Assembly: GCF_003852545.1 (NCBI RefSeq)
Contig: NZ_QAJR01000019.1
Span: 43,177 to 107,176 of the forward strand
Direction of reading: 5' to 3'
DNA from: Acidovorax sp. FJL06
GTDB lineage: Bacteria > Pseudomonadota > Gammaproteobacteria > Burkholderiales > Burkholderiaceae_C
DNA: 64,000 bases
Of the stretch, positions 9,101 to 19,233 are shown one piece after another (the first letter of the stretch is position 1; each line of letters begins with the position of its first letter). The notes under the pieces were generated by a model. The model saw nothing but the letters and a program-made list of their open reading frames with translations. It made no database searches and was not told the origin of the DNA. The position numbers and the translations under genes are program-made.

Positions 9101-9141
9101 GGATATGCAAGACCCAGAGTAGGCCCTGACACGGAGAACAA

Positions 9142-9804
9142 ATGACGATAGCGATCTTTCCTCATATGATCCGACGCCAAAGCTCCGTAGTCGGAATGGC
9201 GGCAAACGAGTTCTCCGACGTTCTTCTCTTTCGACGTTGTGTTGAAAAATTTACGCAGTCGTTAGCTAGACGTACGGGCCCACCCATGTCCAGGACAACT
9301 CATGACCACGCGACAGGAGAAGTGATCGCATTTGAGGCCAACACTCCGGAAGTGGATGAAGTGGCCATTCTTGCCATGAGGTTCCGGCTCTTTTGTGCGC
9401 AAGGGGAACCAACCCAATTCCAGAAAATTTTGAAAATTGTGCGACGTCGAATCCAAGACGATTGGGCTGACGGCTACCTAGACAAGCTGGATATTTGGTA
9501 CAAAGAAGCAATGAAAGATACCCAAGTCTCAAAAGACCTTGGGCACCCGATCACCAATAGAGAGATTATCGATCTTTGGTTTAACTCGGAGTTCTTTCAC
9601 TCAGAGCCAAAGAAGCGAGAAGCACTAGAAAACATACATACCGTGATCGGCGAAACGCCGTCACTTTTTCAACTGTATGTAGCCATTGGACGCTGTGCTG
9701 CGCATCTTCAAAGCCTGTACTCCGTGGTACACCGTCTGGACGTCTCCCACCAATTTATATACACCCCCGACCATCATTTCGGACGGCAAAAAGAAGGCAA
9801 TTAG
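9142..9804 (+). CDS. Hypothetical protein, AT-rich orphan gene
   Basis: I do not recognise this 220-residue protein. It has no signal peptide, no clear membrane segment and no familiar catalytic motif; the body (about residues 60-220) reads as soluble, helical and charged, with aromatic-rich stretches (IDLWFNSEFFHSEPKKREA). A GGAG site 5 bases before the ATG at 9142 supports this start; an internal ATG at residue 49 is the main alternative. The gene and its flanks are clearly AT-richer and use codons (AAA, GAA, TTT, ATA) that neighbours avoid, pointing to recent transfer. No integrase, direct repeats or tRNA border it. Confidence 0.65.
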   Translation: MTIAIFPHMIRRQSSVVGMAANEFSDVLLFRRCVEKFTQSLARRTGPPMSRTTHDHATGEVIAFEANTPEVDEVAILAMRFRLFCAQGEPTQFQKILKIVRRRIQDDWADGYLDKLDIWYKEAMKDTQVSKDLGHPITNREIIDLWFNSEFFHSEPKKREALENIHTVIGETPSLFQLYVAIGRCAAHLQSLYSVVHRLDVSHQFIYTPDHHFGRQKEGN

Positions 9805-9933
9805 ATATAAAAATTGAGCAGCCAACAGGGGGGCACGCATAGCCCTGAAGCACTCTCGCAGACTGTGACCAAACATGGCTTAACGCCTTCCCGCAGGAGC
9901 TAACGGAGCCTGCTTCCACTGTATCCGAGCCCC

Positions 9934-10830
9934 CTACCGTCGCGCCAGCCACACCCCCGCAGCCGCCAGCGCCATCCCCGCCAGTGCCCAGCCGGTGAGC
10001 GTCTCGCCAAACATGGCCCAGGCAATCAGCGCCGTGGTGGGCGGTGTCAGGTAGAACAGGCTGGCCACGTTCACCGCGCCGCCCCGGCGGATGAGCAGGT
10101 TCAGCAGGCTCACGGCCCCCAGCGACAACACCAACACCAGCCAGCCCAGCGCAAACACGAACTCACCGCTCCATGTGATCGCCATGGTTTCGGTGGCATC
10201 GGCCAGCACCGCCATGGCAATGGCGCACGGCAGGTACTGGATCACCGAGCCCGTGCGCAGATCGAACGAGGGGCAGAAACGTTTCTGGTACAGCGTTCCC
10301 GCCGTGATGCCCAGCAAGGCCACCAGGGCGGGCAGCAACATGCCCAGCAGTGCGCCTGTCGGCACAGTGGCCACCTTGCCTGCCACCACCAGCGCCACGC
10401 CGCTGAAGCCCAGCGCCAAGCCCACCCACTGCGCAGGCCGCACCTTCTCGCCCAGCAAGGCCCCCGCCACCAAGGCCGTCAGCAGCGGCTGCAACCCCAC
10501 CACCAGCGCCGTGATACCCGACGGCAGCCCGTGGCCAATGGCCATGAACACCCCACCCAGGTACACGCCATGCACCAGCAGGCCCGACACCGCAATGTGC
10601 CCCCAGGCCCTGCCCGCCGGTGGCCAGGGCGCACGCACCAACGCCACCACGGCCAGCATGAGCACGGTGACGATGGCAAAGCGCAACCCGAGGAAGGTCA
10701 GCGGTTCGATGTACGGCAGGCCCAGCTTGGCACCGATGAAGCCCGTGCTCCAGAGCGCGACAAACAGCAAGGGGACGAGCGAATCCAGCGGATTCAAGTC
10801 GGTAGAAGTGTGGGGTGTTGCCTGGGTCAT
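9934..10830 (-). CDS. EamA/DMT-family transporter
   Basis: A 298-residue inner-membrane protein with about ten hydrophobic segments arranged as two EamA repeats, the layout of drug/metabolite exporters. Recognisable family phrases are ALWSTGFIGAKLGLPYIEPL at the start and the GLGL/GxxL patterns between helices. The ATG at 10830 gives a short cytoplasmic N-terminus; the in-frame start 48 bases upstream is possible but less typical. Such proteins export amino acids or small metabolites; the substrate cannot be read from sequence. The LysR gene upstream (10922) is on the same strand, 91 bases away. Confidence 0.85.
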   Translation of the reverse strand: MTQATPHTSTDLNPLDSLVPLLFVALWSTGFIGAKLGLPYIEPLTFLGLRFAIVTVLMLAVVALVRAPWPPAGRAWGHIAVSGLLVHGVYLGGVFMAIGHGLPSGITALVVGLQPLLTALVAGALLGEKVRPAQWVGLALGFSGVALVVAGKVATVPTGALLGMLLPALVALLGITAGTLYQKRFCPSFDLRTGSVIQYLPCAIAMAVLADATETMAITWSGEFVFALGWLVLVLSLGAVSLLNLLIRRGGAVNVASLFYLTPPTTALIAWAMFGETLTGWALAGMALAAAGVWLARR

Positions 10831-10921
10831 GGAATGTGGAAATGAAAAGCCCGGCGACGGAATGCACGCCAGACCCATGAATAAACCAAGGGCAGCAGCC
10901 CATGCGGCAAGGCGAGCCCGA

Positions 10922-11872
10922 TCATCGCGGCGCCTTCACCGCCAACGGGATTTCGGCCGAGCGCACCCGGGCCGCAAACCAGTCCACCACCCAGACACGA
11001 AAAGCCGCCATCGCCGCCGTGCTGAACGACCCCGAGGGCCGCACCAGGTAGATGCCCGCATCGGCGTTGAGCTGCCACTGCGGCAGCACGCGCACGAGCT
11101 GGCCGGCATCGATGCAGGGCTGAATCAGCCAGTCTCCGCCGGCCAAGATGCCCGCGCCCATCGTGGCTGCCGTGAGCAAGGCCTCGTTGTCGTTGCTGAT
11201 CAACGCGCCGCGCACCACCACCGTGTGGCTGACACCCGCACGGGTGGTGAGCTGCCATTCCGGGTAGGACACCAAGCCCGTGAAGCCCAGGCAGTTGTGC
11301 TGCGCCAGGTCGGCAGGCGCCTGCGGCGTGCCGTGCTTGGCCAGGTATGCAGGTGCCGCCGCCATGATGCGCTGGTGGCCGCACAGCCGCGTGGCCACCA
11401 GCTGGCTGTCGGCCAGCTTGCCAATGCGGATCGCAGCGTCAAAACGTTCGCCCACGATGTCCACCAGCCGGTCGGCATATTCAACCTCCAGCGTGACCTG
11501 CGGATGGGCCAGTGCAAACTCCGCCAGCATGGCGCTGAGCAGGCGCCGCCCCATGGCGGCAGGCACCGACACCCGCAGGCGCCCGCGCACCTGCTGCGCG
11601 CCTTCGGCCGCCTCTTTCTGAGCCTGTGCAATCAGCCCCATGGCCTCACGCACCTTCTCGACCAAGCGCAGGCCCTCGTGCGTGAGGTGCAACTGGCGCG
11701 TGGTGCGCTCCACCAGCCGGATGCCCAGGCGGCGCTCCAGCGCGTTCAGGCGCTTGGACAGCACCGAGGGGTGGCGCTGCAATGCGCGGCCCGCCGCCGC
11801 AAACGAGCCTGCGTCGCTCAGGGCCAGCAGGGTGGCTAGTTCATCGGCGTGCTGGCTGTCGAGCAGGTCCAT
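10922..11872 (-). CDS. LysR-family transcriptional regulator
   Basis: A 316-residue LysR regulator: N-terminal helix-turn-helix (about residues 8-66, including SFAAAGRALQRHPSVLSKR and RRLGIRLVERTTRQLHLT), then the effector domain. The 'baits' pattern RLGIRLVERTTR places it in the CrgA-like branch. It lies 37 bases after the quinone oxidoreductase gene and before the EamA gene, all on the minus strand, so it may regulate one or both. The effector is unknown. Confidence 0.88.
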   Translation of the reverse strand: MDLLDSQHADELATLLALSDAGSFAAAGRALQRHPSVLSKRLNALERRLGIRLVERTTRQLHLTHEGLRLVEKVREAMGLIAQAQKEAAEGAQQVRGRLRVSVPAAMGRRLLSAMLAEFALAHPQVTLEVEYADRLVDIVGERFDAAIRIGKLADSQLVATRLCGHQRIMAAAPAYLAKHGTPQAPADLAQHNCLGFTGLVSYPEWQLTTRAGVSHTVVVRGALISNDNEALLTAATMGAGILAGGDWLIQPCIDAGQLVRVLPQWQLNADAGIYLVRPSGSFSTAAMAAFRVWVVDWFAARVRSAEIPLAVKAPR

Positions 11873-11909
11873 CAGGAATTCAAAGCGCCACCGCGTGGCA
11901 CCCGAGAGG

Positions 11910-12884
11910 TCAAGGAGTCAGGATGATCGCACCTTGCGAGCGCCCCTGCTCCAGGTCGGCATGCGCGGTGCCCACCTCGGCCAGCGCGTAGCGGCGCCCG
12001 ATGCGCGGCACGATGATGCCGGCGGCCACGGCCTGCAGCACGTCCTGCGCGCGCTCCTGGTACTCGGCGGCCGTGGCCGTGTGCGCGGCCAGCGAGGGCC
12101 GTGTGAGGAACAGCGAGCCCTTGGCATTGAGCGTGCCCACGTCAATGGGCGCGGGCACGCCCGAGGTGGCGCCAAAGGACACCAGCAGGCCGCGCGGGCG
12201 CAGGCTGTCGAGCGAGGCCGCCAGCGTGGCCCGGCCGATGGGGTCGTACACCACGTCGGCCTTGTGCCCCTGCGTGGCCTCCAGCACCTGGGCGGGCAAG
12301 GTGGCCGGGTCGAAGACAAACACCGCATCGCACCCTGCCGCCCTGGCGCGCTCCACGCTCTCGGGCCTGGAGACCACGCCCACCACAAAGGCGCCCAGGT
12401 GCCGGGCCCAGGCGCACATCAGTTGCCCCAGGCCCCCGGCAGCCCCATAGATGAGCACCCGGGTGCCCGGCGCCACCGGGTAGGTGGTCTTGAGCAGGTA
12501 CTGCGCCGTGATGCCTTTGAAGAGCACGGCAGCCGCCTCGTCCATGCCCAACGCATCGGGCAGTTGAACCAGCCGCTCGGACGGGAACAGGCGGGCGCTG
12601 GCATAGGCCCCCAGTGGCCCGGTCGCGTAGCCCACCCGGTCGCCCACCGCGACATTCGCCACGCCCGGCCCCACAGCCACCACACGTCCCGCGCCCTCCA
12701 GCCCCAGGCCGGACGGGAACGGGATGGCCACCGCACCCTTGCGCTGGCTCACGTCCAGCGGGTTCACGCCAATGGCCTCTTGCGCAAGCCAGACCTGGCC
12801 GGCGCCGGGCGCTTCGGGCTGTATCTCCTCCAGGCGCAGGGCATCGGGGCCACCTGCAGCATCGATCCAGACTCTCACGGCCAT
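11910..12884 (-). CDS. Quinone oxidoreductase-like zinc-free MDR protein
   Basis: This 324-residue medium-chain dehydrogenase/reductase has the QOR arrangement: GroES-like N-terminal part with NPLDVSQRKGAV and GLEGAGRVVAVG, then a Rossmann NADPH domain with LIYGAAGGLGQLMCAWAR (AxxGGxG motif). It lacks the catalytic-zinc Cys/His set of alcohol dehydrogenases. The likely reaction is NADPH-dependent one-electron reduction of quinones or reduction of activated enones. The ATG at 12884 has an AAGGA site 7-8 bases upstream; in-frame ATGs further up lack that spacing. Confidence 0.87.
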   Translation of the reverse strand: MAVRVWIDAAGGPDALRLEEIQPEAPGAGQVWLAQEAIGVNPLDVSQRKGAVAIPFPSGLGLEGAGRVVAVGPGVANVAVGDRVGYATGPLGAYASARLFPSERLVQLPDALGMDEAAAVLFKGITAQYLLKTTYPVAPGTRVLIYGAAGGLGQLMCAWARHLGAFVVGVVSRPESVERARAAGCDAVFVFDPATLPAQVLEATQGHKADVVYDPIGRATLAASLDSLRPRGLLVSFGATSGVPAPIDVGTLNAKGSLFLTRPSLAAHTATAAEYQERAQDVLQAVAAGIIVPRIGRRYALAEVGTAHADLEQGRSQGAIILTP

Positions 12885-12991
12885 GGGGGCTTCCTTGTTG
12901 GTTGATTCCATGCGGCCAAGCGTAAGTTGTGGTGCCAGACAGAACAACCAGGGCGCATGCAGTTCACCCCTGCACACGCCACACGAATACC

Positions 12992-13014
12992 CCAGGCCCG
13001 GCGACGGGCCCTGG
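12992..13014 (-). terminator. Hairpin downstream of kdpE
   Basis: CCAGGCCCG (12992-13000) pairs with CGGGCCCTGG (13005-13014), with one bulged base and a GCGA loop, just past the kdpE stop. No strong U tract follows on the minus strand, so it may be a weak or Rho-assisted terminator of the kdp transcript. Confidence 0.45.
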
Positions 13015-13020
13015 CCCGCC

Positions 13021-13725
13021 CTACACCGCCAGCCGGTATCCCACGCCGGATTCGGTCAGCAGGTGGCGGGGCTGGGCGGGGTCGGCCTCCAGCTTTTGCC
13101 GCAGGTGCCCCATGTAGATGCGCAGATAGTGGCTCTGGTCCGACCGCATGGGCCCCCACACCTCGCGCAGCAGCTGCTTTTGCGTAATGACCCGCCCCGC
13201 GTTGGCCACCAGCACCATCAGCATGCGGTACTCCGTTGGCGTCAGATGCACAGCCACACCGGCCTTGCGCACCAGGCGCGCGCTGCGGTCCACTTCGACA
13301 TCGCCAAACTGGAAGGTGGGCTCCGCCGCCTCCATCGCCAGCCCATTGCCAGTGGCGGCGCGGGGCCGCCGCAGGTTGGCCCGCACCCGCGCCAGCAACT
13401 CGCCGGTGCCAAAAGGCTTGGTGAGGTAGTCATCCGCACCCGCGTCGAGTGCGGCAATTTTCTCGGACTCATCGGTGCGCGCAGACAGCACGATGATGGG
13501 CACCGCCGACCAGCCCCGCACATCGCGGATCAGATCGACGCCGTCGCCATCGGGCAGCCCCAGGTCCAACACCAGCAGGTCGGGCTGGCGGGTGCCTGCC
13601 GCAGACAGGCCTTCGCGCAGGGTGCCGGCCTCATGCACCTGCCAGCCCTCGGCCTCCAGCGCGCTGCGCACAAAGCGCCGGATCTGGGGCTCGTCCTCGA
13701 CCACCAAAACGGTACGTATCTGCAT
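13021..13725 (-). CDS. kdpE: KDP operon response regulator KdpE
   Basis: A 234-residue OmpR-type regulator: receiver domain (about residues 1-120) with acidic pocket VEDEP, phosphoacceptor Asp in LLVLDLGLPDGDG and TKPF lysine; then a winged-helix DNA-binding domain (about 130-232, YLRIYMGHLRQKLE). KdpD phosphorylates it under potassium limitation, and it then activates kdpFABC. The ATG at 13725 is chosen, 8 bases after the kdpD stop; a TTG at 13737 overlaps kdpD and would add four residues. Confidence 0.93.
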   Translation of the reverse strand: MQIRTVLVVEDEPQIRRFVRSALEAEGWQVHEAGTLREGLSAAGTRQPDLLVLDLGLPDGDGVDLIRDVRGWSAVPIIVLSARTDESEKIAALDAGADDYLTKPFGTGELLARVRANLRRPRAATGNGLAMEAAEPTFQFGDVEVDRSARLVRKAGVAVHLTPTEYRMLMVLVANAGRVITQKQLLREVWGPMRSDQSHYLRIYMGHLRQKLEADPAQPRHLLTESGVGYRLAV

Positions 13726-13733
13726 CGTCTTCT

Positions 13734-16502
13734 TCAAGGGGCGGATGCGCCCCGCTCCACATCATCAAAACCGGGGTCGGGAGGCGGTTCGCGCCGCACA
13801 AGGGTGACCGTGAACTCGGCTCCGCCCCCCGCCACGCTGGCAGCGGAGATCGTCCCGCCATGCGCATGCACGACGGCCTTGCAGATTGCCAGGCCCAGGC
13901 CCACGCCCGGTGTCACGGATTCCGCCTGCCCCCGGGTGAACTTTTCAAACAGCGTGTGCTCCTTGCCACGCACCGAGGCCGGCAAGCCGGGGCCATGGTC
14001 CCTGACCTTGAGCACCAGCATGCTCTCGGTGGTAGAGGCCGCCACCACAATCGGTGGAGCGCCGTACTTGGCCGCGTTCTCCAGCAGGTTGACGAGCACG
14101 CGCTCGATAAGCACGGGGTCGAACTCCACCAACGGCAGATCAGCCGGCAACTCCGTGCGCACGGGCATGTCGCCCAGCGCCGGCTTGGCAGCGCGGATGG
14201 CGGAGCCGACCACCTCCTCCACCGACTGCCAGTCGCGCCGCAAGCTGACGCTCTGGCCGGACACATCGCTCTCCAGCCGCGCCATGTCCAGCAGATTGCT
14301 GACGAGCGCATTGAGCTGGTGCGCCTGGCGCACGATGGCCTGGGTCGCAGCGCCGATCTCTTGCGGCGGCGTGCTCTGCAGTGACTCGGCAATCGTGATC
14401 AAGGCCGTGAGCGGTGTGCGCACATCGTGCGACACCGCGCCCAGCAGGGCATTGCGCAGCCGCTCCGACTCCATGTCCACCACGGCCTGCTGCGCAATGT
14501 TCACGTAGTGCACCCGTTCGAGGGCAATGGCGATCTGCCGGGCCAGCGTGTCGAGTTGCTGGGCTTGCTCCGGGATCAGCAGCCACCGGGGATGGGCGGG
14601 CTCCAGCGCCAACACGCCCCGCACACGCATGGGCGCTTTCAGGGGCACGTAGCGCCAAGCCTGCGCGGCCAGCGTGCCCGTGGCCAACCCGGCGCTCTGG
14701 CCCTGGCGCAGCGTCCAGTCGGCCACGCTTTTGTCGAATCCCTCTGGCAGGTCTGCGGGGTATTGAAGACCGTCTGACGCGTCCATGGCCACCACCACGG
14801 CACGGCCACCAAAATGCCCTTGAACCGCCGCAGCACCGATCTCGATGACCTGGCTGGTCTCCAGCGCTGCCGACAGTTCGCGCGCCAGCTCAAACAACGA
14901 CTGGGCCCGCCGCTCCCGGCTGATCGACACCCCGACGGCGAACCGCAGCCCTGCCGTGAGTTGCCCCACCAGCAGCCCCACGCCCAGCATCACGGCAAAA
15001 GTGACGACGTATTGCACATCACTCACCGCAAACGACAGACGCGGCGAAACGAAGAAAAAGTCGAACGCCAGCACGTTGAGCAGCGCCGCCATCGCGGCAG
15101 GCACCCGGCCCAGGCGGATGGCCACCGCAACGACGCCCACCAGGTACAGCATCACGATGTTGGTCAGCTCCAGCAGCCCATGCAGCGGCGTCGCCAGCAC
15201 AGTGACGGCAATGCTGGCGCCCAGCGCCCACAAAAAGCCCCGCCAACGATGGTGCCCGGTGCCCGGCTCGCCAGCGTCCTCCGCATCCAGGCCCACGCTG
15301 CGGTTCCACAGCGCCTGCGGCAAGCGCCGCGAGCTGCCCGCATGCGCGGCCTCGACGATGTCGAGCGACGGGGCCAGCTCGGCCAGCTCCCGCGCCGTGC
15401 CCTTGCCGGTCAGCGGCCAGCGCCAGCCCCCCCGCATTGCGGGACGCCCCAGCACCAGCGTGGCGCAATTCAAATGCAGCGCCTGGGCCGCCAAGGCGGG
15501 CGCCACACGGTCGCCCGTGAGCACGGCTGTCTCGGCCCCCAGCTCCTGCGCCAGTTGCAACACGGCCAGAATCCTGTCGCGCCGGGCGGCATCCAGGCGC
15601 TGCAGCCGGGGGGTCTCCACGTAGGCGGCATGCCATTTCACGTTGAGCTGCCCCGCAAGGCGGGCGGCCGTGCGCACCGTCTGCGCGGCATCCTCGTGGG
15701 GGCCCACGCAAGCCAGGAGGCTGCCCGACGTGTTCCAGGCGGCGGCCACGCGGCCACCGGAAGCGCCGGACTGCTCCACCCGCCAGCCCAGCACATCGTC
15801 CTCCACATGTTCGGCCGTGCGCCGCAGGGCGATCTCTCGCAAGGCGATCAGGTTGCCTTTGCGGAAGAAGCTCTGCGCCGCACGCTCGGCCTGCTGGGGC
15901 ACATAGACCTTGCCTGCGCCCAGGCGGGCGATCAGTTCGTCCGGGGTGGCATCGACCAGCACCACCTCGTCGGCATCGTCCAGCACGGTGTCGGGCACCG
16001 TTTCGTGCACGCGCACGCCGGTGATGGCCCCCACCGTGCCGTTGAGGCTTTCCAGATGCTGGACGTTGAGCGCGGTCCATACGTCGATGCCGGCGGCCAG
16101 CAGTTCCTGCACATCCTGCCAGCGCTTGGCGTGGCGGGAACCCTGCACGTTGGAATGCGCCAGCTCATCCACCAGCAAGATGGCGGGCTTGCGGGCCAGG
16201 GCTGCGTCGAGGTCAAACTCGGACAGGCGGCGCCCCCGGTACTCCACCTCCCGCAGGGGCAAGGATTCCAGCCCAGCCACGAGCGCGGCGGTCTCCGCAC
16301 GGCCATGGGTTTCCACCACCCCGATCAGGATGTCGTGGCCGTCGCGCAGCTCCCGCTGCGCGGCGCTCAGCATGGCCCAGGTCTTGCCGACCCCGGCATT
16401 GGCACCGAAGTAGATGCGCAGCTTGCCCCGCTGCGTCTGCGCCTCCTGGGCGCGCAGTTGCGCAATCAAGGCATCGGGGTCGGGGCGCTGGATGTCAGTC
16501 AT
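13734..16502 (-). CDS. kdpD: Potassium sensor histidine kinase KdpD
   Basis: The 922-residue membrane kinase has all expected parts: N-terminal KdpD domain with Walker-like GANAGVGKTW, a universal-stress-protein-like domain, four closely spaced TM helices (about residues 420-520), a GAF-like region, and the catalytic core with H-box SHDVRTPLTAL, N-box NLLENAAKYG and G-box DHGPGLP. It senses K+ limitation or ionic stress, and signals to KdpE. It lies 36 bases after kdpC on the same strand, so sensor and pump genes form one transcript or closely linked transcripts. Confidence 0.95.
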   Translation of the reverse strand: MTDIQRPDPDALIAQLRAQEAQTQRGKLRIYFGANAGVGKTWAMLSAAQRELRDGHDILIGVVETHGRAETAALVAGLESLPLREVEYRGRRLSEFDLDAALARKPAILLVDELAHSNVQGSRHAKRWQDVQELLAAGIDVWTALNVQHLESLNGTVGAITGVRVHETVPDTVLDDADEVVLVDATPDELIARLGAGKVYVPQQAERAAQSFFRKGNLIALREIALRRTAEHVEDDVLGWRVEQSGASGGRVAAAWNTSGSLLACVGPHEDAAQTVRTAARLAGQLNVKWHAAYVETPRLQRLDAARRDRILAVLQLAQELGAETAVLTGDRVAPALAAQALHLNCATLVLGRPAMRGGWRWPLTGKGTARELAELAPSLDIVEAAHAGSSRRLPQALWNRSVGLDAEDAGEPGTGHHRWRGFLWALGASIAVTVLATPLHGLLELTNIVMLYLVGVVAVAIRLGRVPAAMAALLNVLAFDFFFVSPRLSFAVSDVQYVVTFAVMLGVGLLVGQLTAGLRFAVGVSISRERRAQSLFELARELSAALETSQVIEIGAAAVQGHFGGRAVVVAMDASDGLQYPADLPEGFDKSVADWTLRQGQSAGLATGTLAAQAWRYVPLKAPMRVRGVLALEPAHPRWLLIPEQAQQLDTLARQIAIALERVHYVNIAQQAVVDMESERLRNALLGAVSHDVRTPLTALITIAESLQSTPPQEIGAATQAIVRQAHQLNALVSNLLDMARLESDVSGQSVSLRRDWQSVEEVVGSAIRAAKPALGDMPVRTELPADLPLVEFDPVLIERVLVNLLENAAKYGAPPIVVAASTTESMLVLKVRDHGPGLPASVRGKEHTLFEKFTRGQAESVTPGVGLGLAICKAVVHAHGGTISAASVAGGGAEFTVTLVRREPPPDPGFDDVERGASAP

Positions 16503-16538
16503 GCATCAACGAGTATCGGTGCCAAATTTCAGTGATGG

Positions 16539-17111
16539 TCAGCGCAGGCCATCCAGCGCCAGGTTCAGCGCCAGCACGTTCACCCGGGGCTCGCCCAGCA
16601 GCCCCCACAGCGGCTGTTCTGCAAACTCGCCGATGACGGCGTTCACATGGGCCACCGGCAAGCCGCGGGCCCGCGCCACGCGCGCCGCCTGGTACTGCGC
16701 CGCAGCCAGGCTGATGTGCGGGTCCAGGCCACTGGCTGAGGCGGTGACCAGATCGACAGGCACGGGTGCCATGTTGCCGGGGTCGGCCGCGCGCAGGGCC
16801 TCCACGCGCGCCTTCACGGCATCGGCCTGCGCCGGATTCAGCGGCCCCTGGTTGGAGCCCCCGGACGCCGATGCGTTGTACGGCATGGGCGCCGTGGCGG
16901 ATGGACGCCCCCAAAAATGCTGGGGGTCGGTAAAGCTCTGGCCGATCAGCGACGAACCGATGGTCTGGCCATTGCGCTGTACCAGGCTGCCAGCCGCCTC
17001 CTTGGGGAACACGGCCTGGGCAGCGCCCGTCACGGCCAGCGGGTAAAGCAGCCCGGTCAGCACGCTCAACAAGGCAAACAGCACCAGCGCGGGGCGAAGA
17101 ATGTTTTTCAT
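16539..17111 (-). CDS. kdpC: Potassium-transporting ATPase subunit KdpC
   Basis: A 190-residue subunit with one N-terminal TM helix (MKNILRPALVLFALLSVLTG) and a periplasmic domain containing the conserved IGSSLIGQSF and ASASGLDPHIS motifs. KdpC stabilises the KdpFABC complex and raises the affinity for ATP and K+. Length matches the family. It follows kdpB after 10 bases. Confidence 0.95.
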   Translation of the reverse strand: MKNILRPALVLFALLSVLTGLLYPLAVTGAAQAVFPKEAAGSLVQRNGQTIGSSLIGQSFTDPQHFWGRPSATAPMPYNASASGGSNQGPLNPAQADAVKARVEALRAADPGNMAPVPVDLVTASASGLDPHISLAAAQYQAARVARARGLPVAHVNAVIGEFAEQPLWGLLGEPRVNVLALNLALDGLR

Positions 17112-17121
17112 CAGAATCTCC

Positions 17122-19224
17122 TCAGATCAGCCCGAGGGCCACAAGTATCCAGTCAATCAGCTTGATGCCCACGAACGGCACCAAGAGCCCGCCCAGCCCG
17201 TAAATGGCCAGGTTGCGCCGCAGAAGTGCAGCAGCCCCTACCGGGCGGTAGCGCACACCGCGCAGTGCCAGGGGAATCAGAAACACGATCACCAGCGCAT
17301 TGAAGATCACGGCCGACAGGATGGCGGACGAGGGGCTCGCCAGCTGCATGACGTTGAGCGCGGACAGCTGCGGGTAGGTGAACACAAAGATGGCGGGCAC
17401 GATGGCAAAGTACTTCGCAACGTCGTTCGCGATCGAAAAGGTGGTGAGCGAGCCGCGCGTCATCAAGAGCGCCTTGCCGGTCTCCACCACCTCCAGCAGC
17501 TTCGTCGGGTTGGAGTCCAGGTCCACCATGTTGCCGGCCTCCTTGGCGGCCTGCGTGCCACTGCCCATGGCCACGGCCACGTCGGCCTGGGCCAGTGCAG
17601 GCGCATCGTTGGTGCCGTCGCCGGTCATGGCCACCAGGCGGCCTTCGGCCTGGTATTTGCGGATCAGCTCCAGCTTGTCTTCGGGTGTGGCTTCGGCCAG
17701 GAAATCATCCACCCCCGCCTCGGCCGCAATGGCCGCCGCCGTGAGCTTGTTGTCGCCCGTGATCATCACGGTCTTGATGCCCATGCGGCGCAGCTCGGCA
17801 AAGCGCTCCTGGATGCCGGCCTTGACGATGTCCTTGAGTTCCACGATGCCCAGCACCTGGCTGCCCTCGGCCACCGCCAGGGGCGTGCTGCCCCGCAGGG
17901 CCACCTGGTCGGCCGCGCTCAGGACTTCCTGCGGCATCTTGCCGCCCAGGGCCTCCACATGCTTGGCCAGTGCCAGCACCGCCCCCTTGCGCAGCAGGGT
18001 GGCCGCAGATTCCGGTTGCCCCTCGCCGGCTGGCAGGTCCACACCACTCATGCGGGTCTGGGCCGTGAAGGGCACCAGCTTCACGCCCGGCGGGTTCTGG
18101 CCGTCCACGCCAGCGCGGCGGGCCAGCTCCACGATGCTGCGGCCCTCGGGGGTTTCGTCCGCCAGCGATGCCAGCAACGCGGCGCGCGCAAGGCGGTCCT
18201 TCGAGACGCCCGGGGCGGGCAGAAACGCGCTGGCCTGGCGGTTGCCGTGGGTGATGGTGCCGGTCTTGTCCAGCAGCAGCACATCCACATCACCGGCCGC
18301 CTCCACGGCACGGCCCGAGGTGGCGATCACATTGGCCTGCATCATGCGGCTCATGCCGGCCACCCCCACGGCAGACAGCAGCCCGCCGATGGTGGTGGGA
18401 ATCAAGCACACCAGCAAGGCCACCAGCGCGGTGAGCGAGACCACGGTGCCCGCGCCCGACGCCTGCACGCTGAAGATCGAGAACGGCAGCAGGGTCACGG
18501 TGACGACCAGGAACACGATGGTCAGCGCCACCAGCAAAATGGTCAGCGCGATCTCGTTGGGCGTTTTCTGGCGCTTGGCGGCTTCCACCATGCCGATCAT
18601 CCGGTCGAGGAACGACTCGCCCGGGTTCACCGCCACGCGCACCACCAGCCAGTCGGACAACACACGGGTGCCCCCGGTGACGGCAGAAAAATCGCCACCG
18701 GATTCGCGCACCACGGGGGCCGATTCGCCGGTGATGGCGCTTTCGTCCACCGAGGCCACGCCCTCGATCACCTCGCCATCCAGCGGGATCACATCGCCCG
18801 CCTCCACCAGCACCACGTCGCCCCGGCGCAGGTTGGTGGCCAGCTCGGGCAAAAACGCAGCACCGTGCACCGGCTCCTTGAGCTTCTTGGCCCAGGTCTC
18901 CTTGCGCAGCCCGCGCAGCGATGCGGCCTGCGCCTTGCTGCGGCCCTCCGCCAGCGCTTCAGCAAAGTTGGCGAACAGCACGGTGAACCACAGCCAGATG
19001 GTGATGGCCAGCACGAAGGCCGGGCGCGTGCTGGCATCCTGCGGCGCATTGAGCGCGTGCAGCCACAGCAGCGTGGTGAAGATGCTGCCGATGTACACGA
19101 TGAACATCACCGGATTGCGCCACTGCACCAACGGACTGAGCTTGGCCAGTGCGCCCCAAAGTGCGGCCTTGATCAGTGCCGCGTCCAGCAGCGAAACGGA
19201 AGAAAGAGATTTTTTCTTGGTCAT
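17122..19224 (-). CDS. kdpB: Potassium-transporting ATPase ATP-binding subunit KdpB
   Basis: The 700-residue P-type ATPase subunit couples ATP hydrolysis to K+ import through KdpA. Visible hallmarks are the actuator loop ITGESAPV, the phosphorylated Asp in DKTGTITHG, and the hinge [22 protein letters not shown] helices lie near both ends and around the DKTG region. The ATG at 19224 has a GAGG site about 10 bases upstream; a TTG two codons earlier is less likely. kdpA ends 9 bases upstream. Confidence 0.96.
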   Translation of the reverse strand: MTKKKSLSSVSLLDAALIKAALWGALAKLSPLVQWRNPVMFIVYIGSIFTTLLWLHALNAPQDASTRPAFVLAITIWLWFTVLFANFAEALAEGRSKAQAASLRGLRKETWAKKLKEPVHGAAFLPELATNLRRGDVVLVEAGDVIPLDGEVIEGVASVDESAITGESAPVVRESGGDFSAVTGGTRVLSDWLVVRVAVNPGESFLDRMIGMVEAAKRQKTPNEIALTILLVALTIVFLVVTVTLLPFSIFSVQASGAGTVVSLTALVALLVCLIPTTIGGLLSAVGVAGMSRMMQANVIATSGRAVEAAGDVDVLLLDKTGTITHGNRQASAFLPAPGVSKDRLARAALLASLADETPEGRSIVELARRAGVDGQNPPGVKLVPFTAQTRMSGVDLPAGEGQPESAATLLRKGAVLALAKHVEALGGKMPQEVLSAADQVALRGSTPLAVAEGSQVLGIVELKDIVKAGIQERFAELRRMGIKTVMITGDNKLTAAAIAAEAGVDDFLAEATPEDKLELIRKYQAEGRLVAMTGDGTNDAPALAQADVAVAMGSGTQAAKEAGNMVDLDSNPTKLLEVVETGKALLMTRGSLTTFSIANDVAKYFAIVPAIFVFTYPQLSALNVMQLASPSSAILSAVIFNALVIVFLIPLALRGVRYRPVGAAALLRRNLAIYGLGGLLVPFVGIKLIDWILVALGLI

Positions 19225-19233
19225 TGCCAAACC

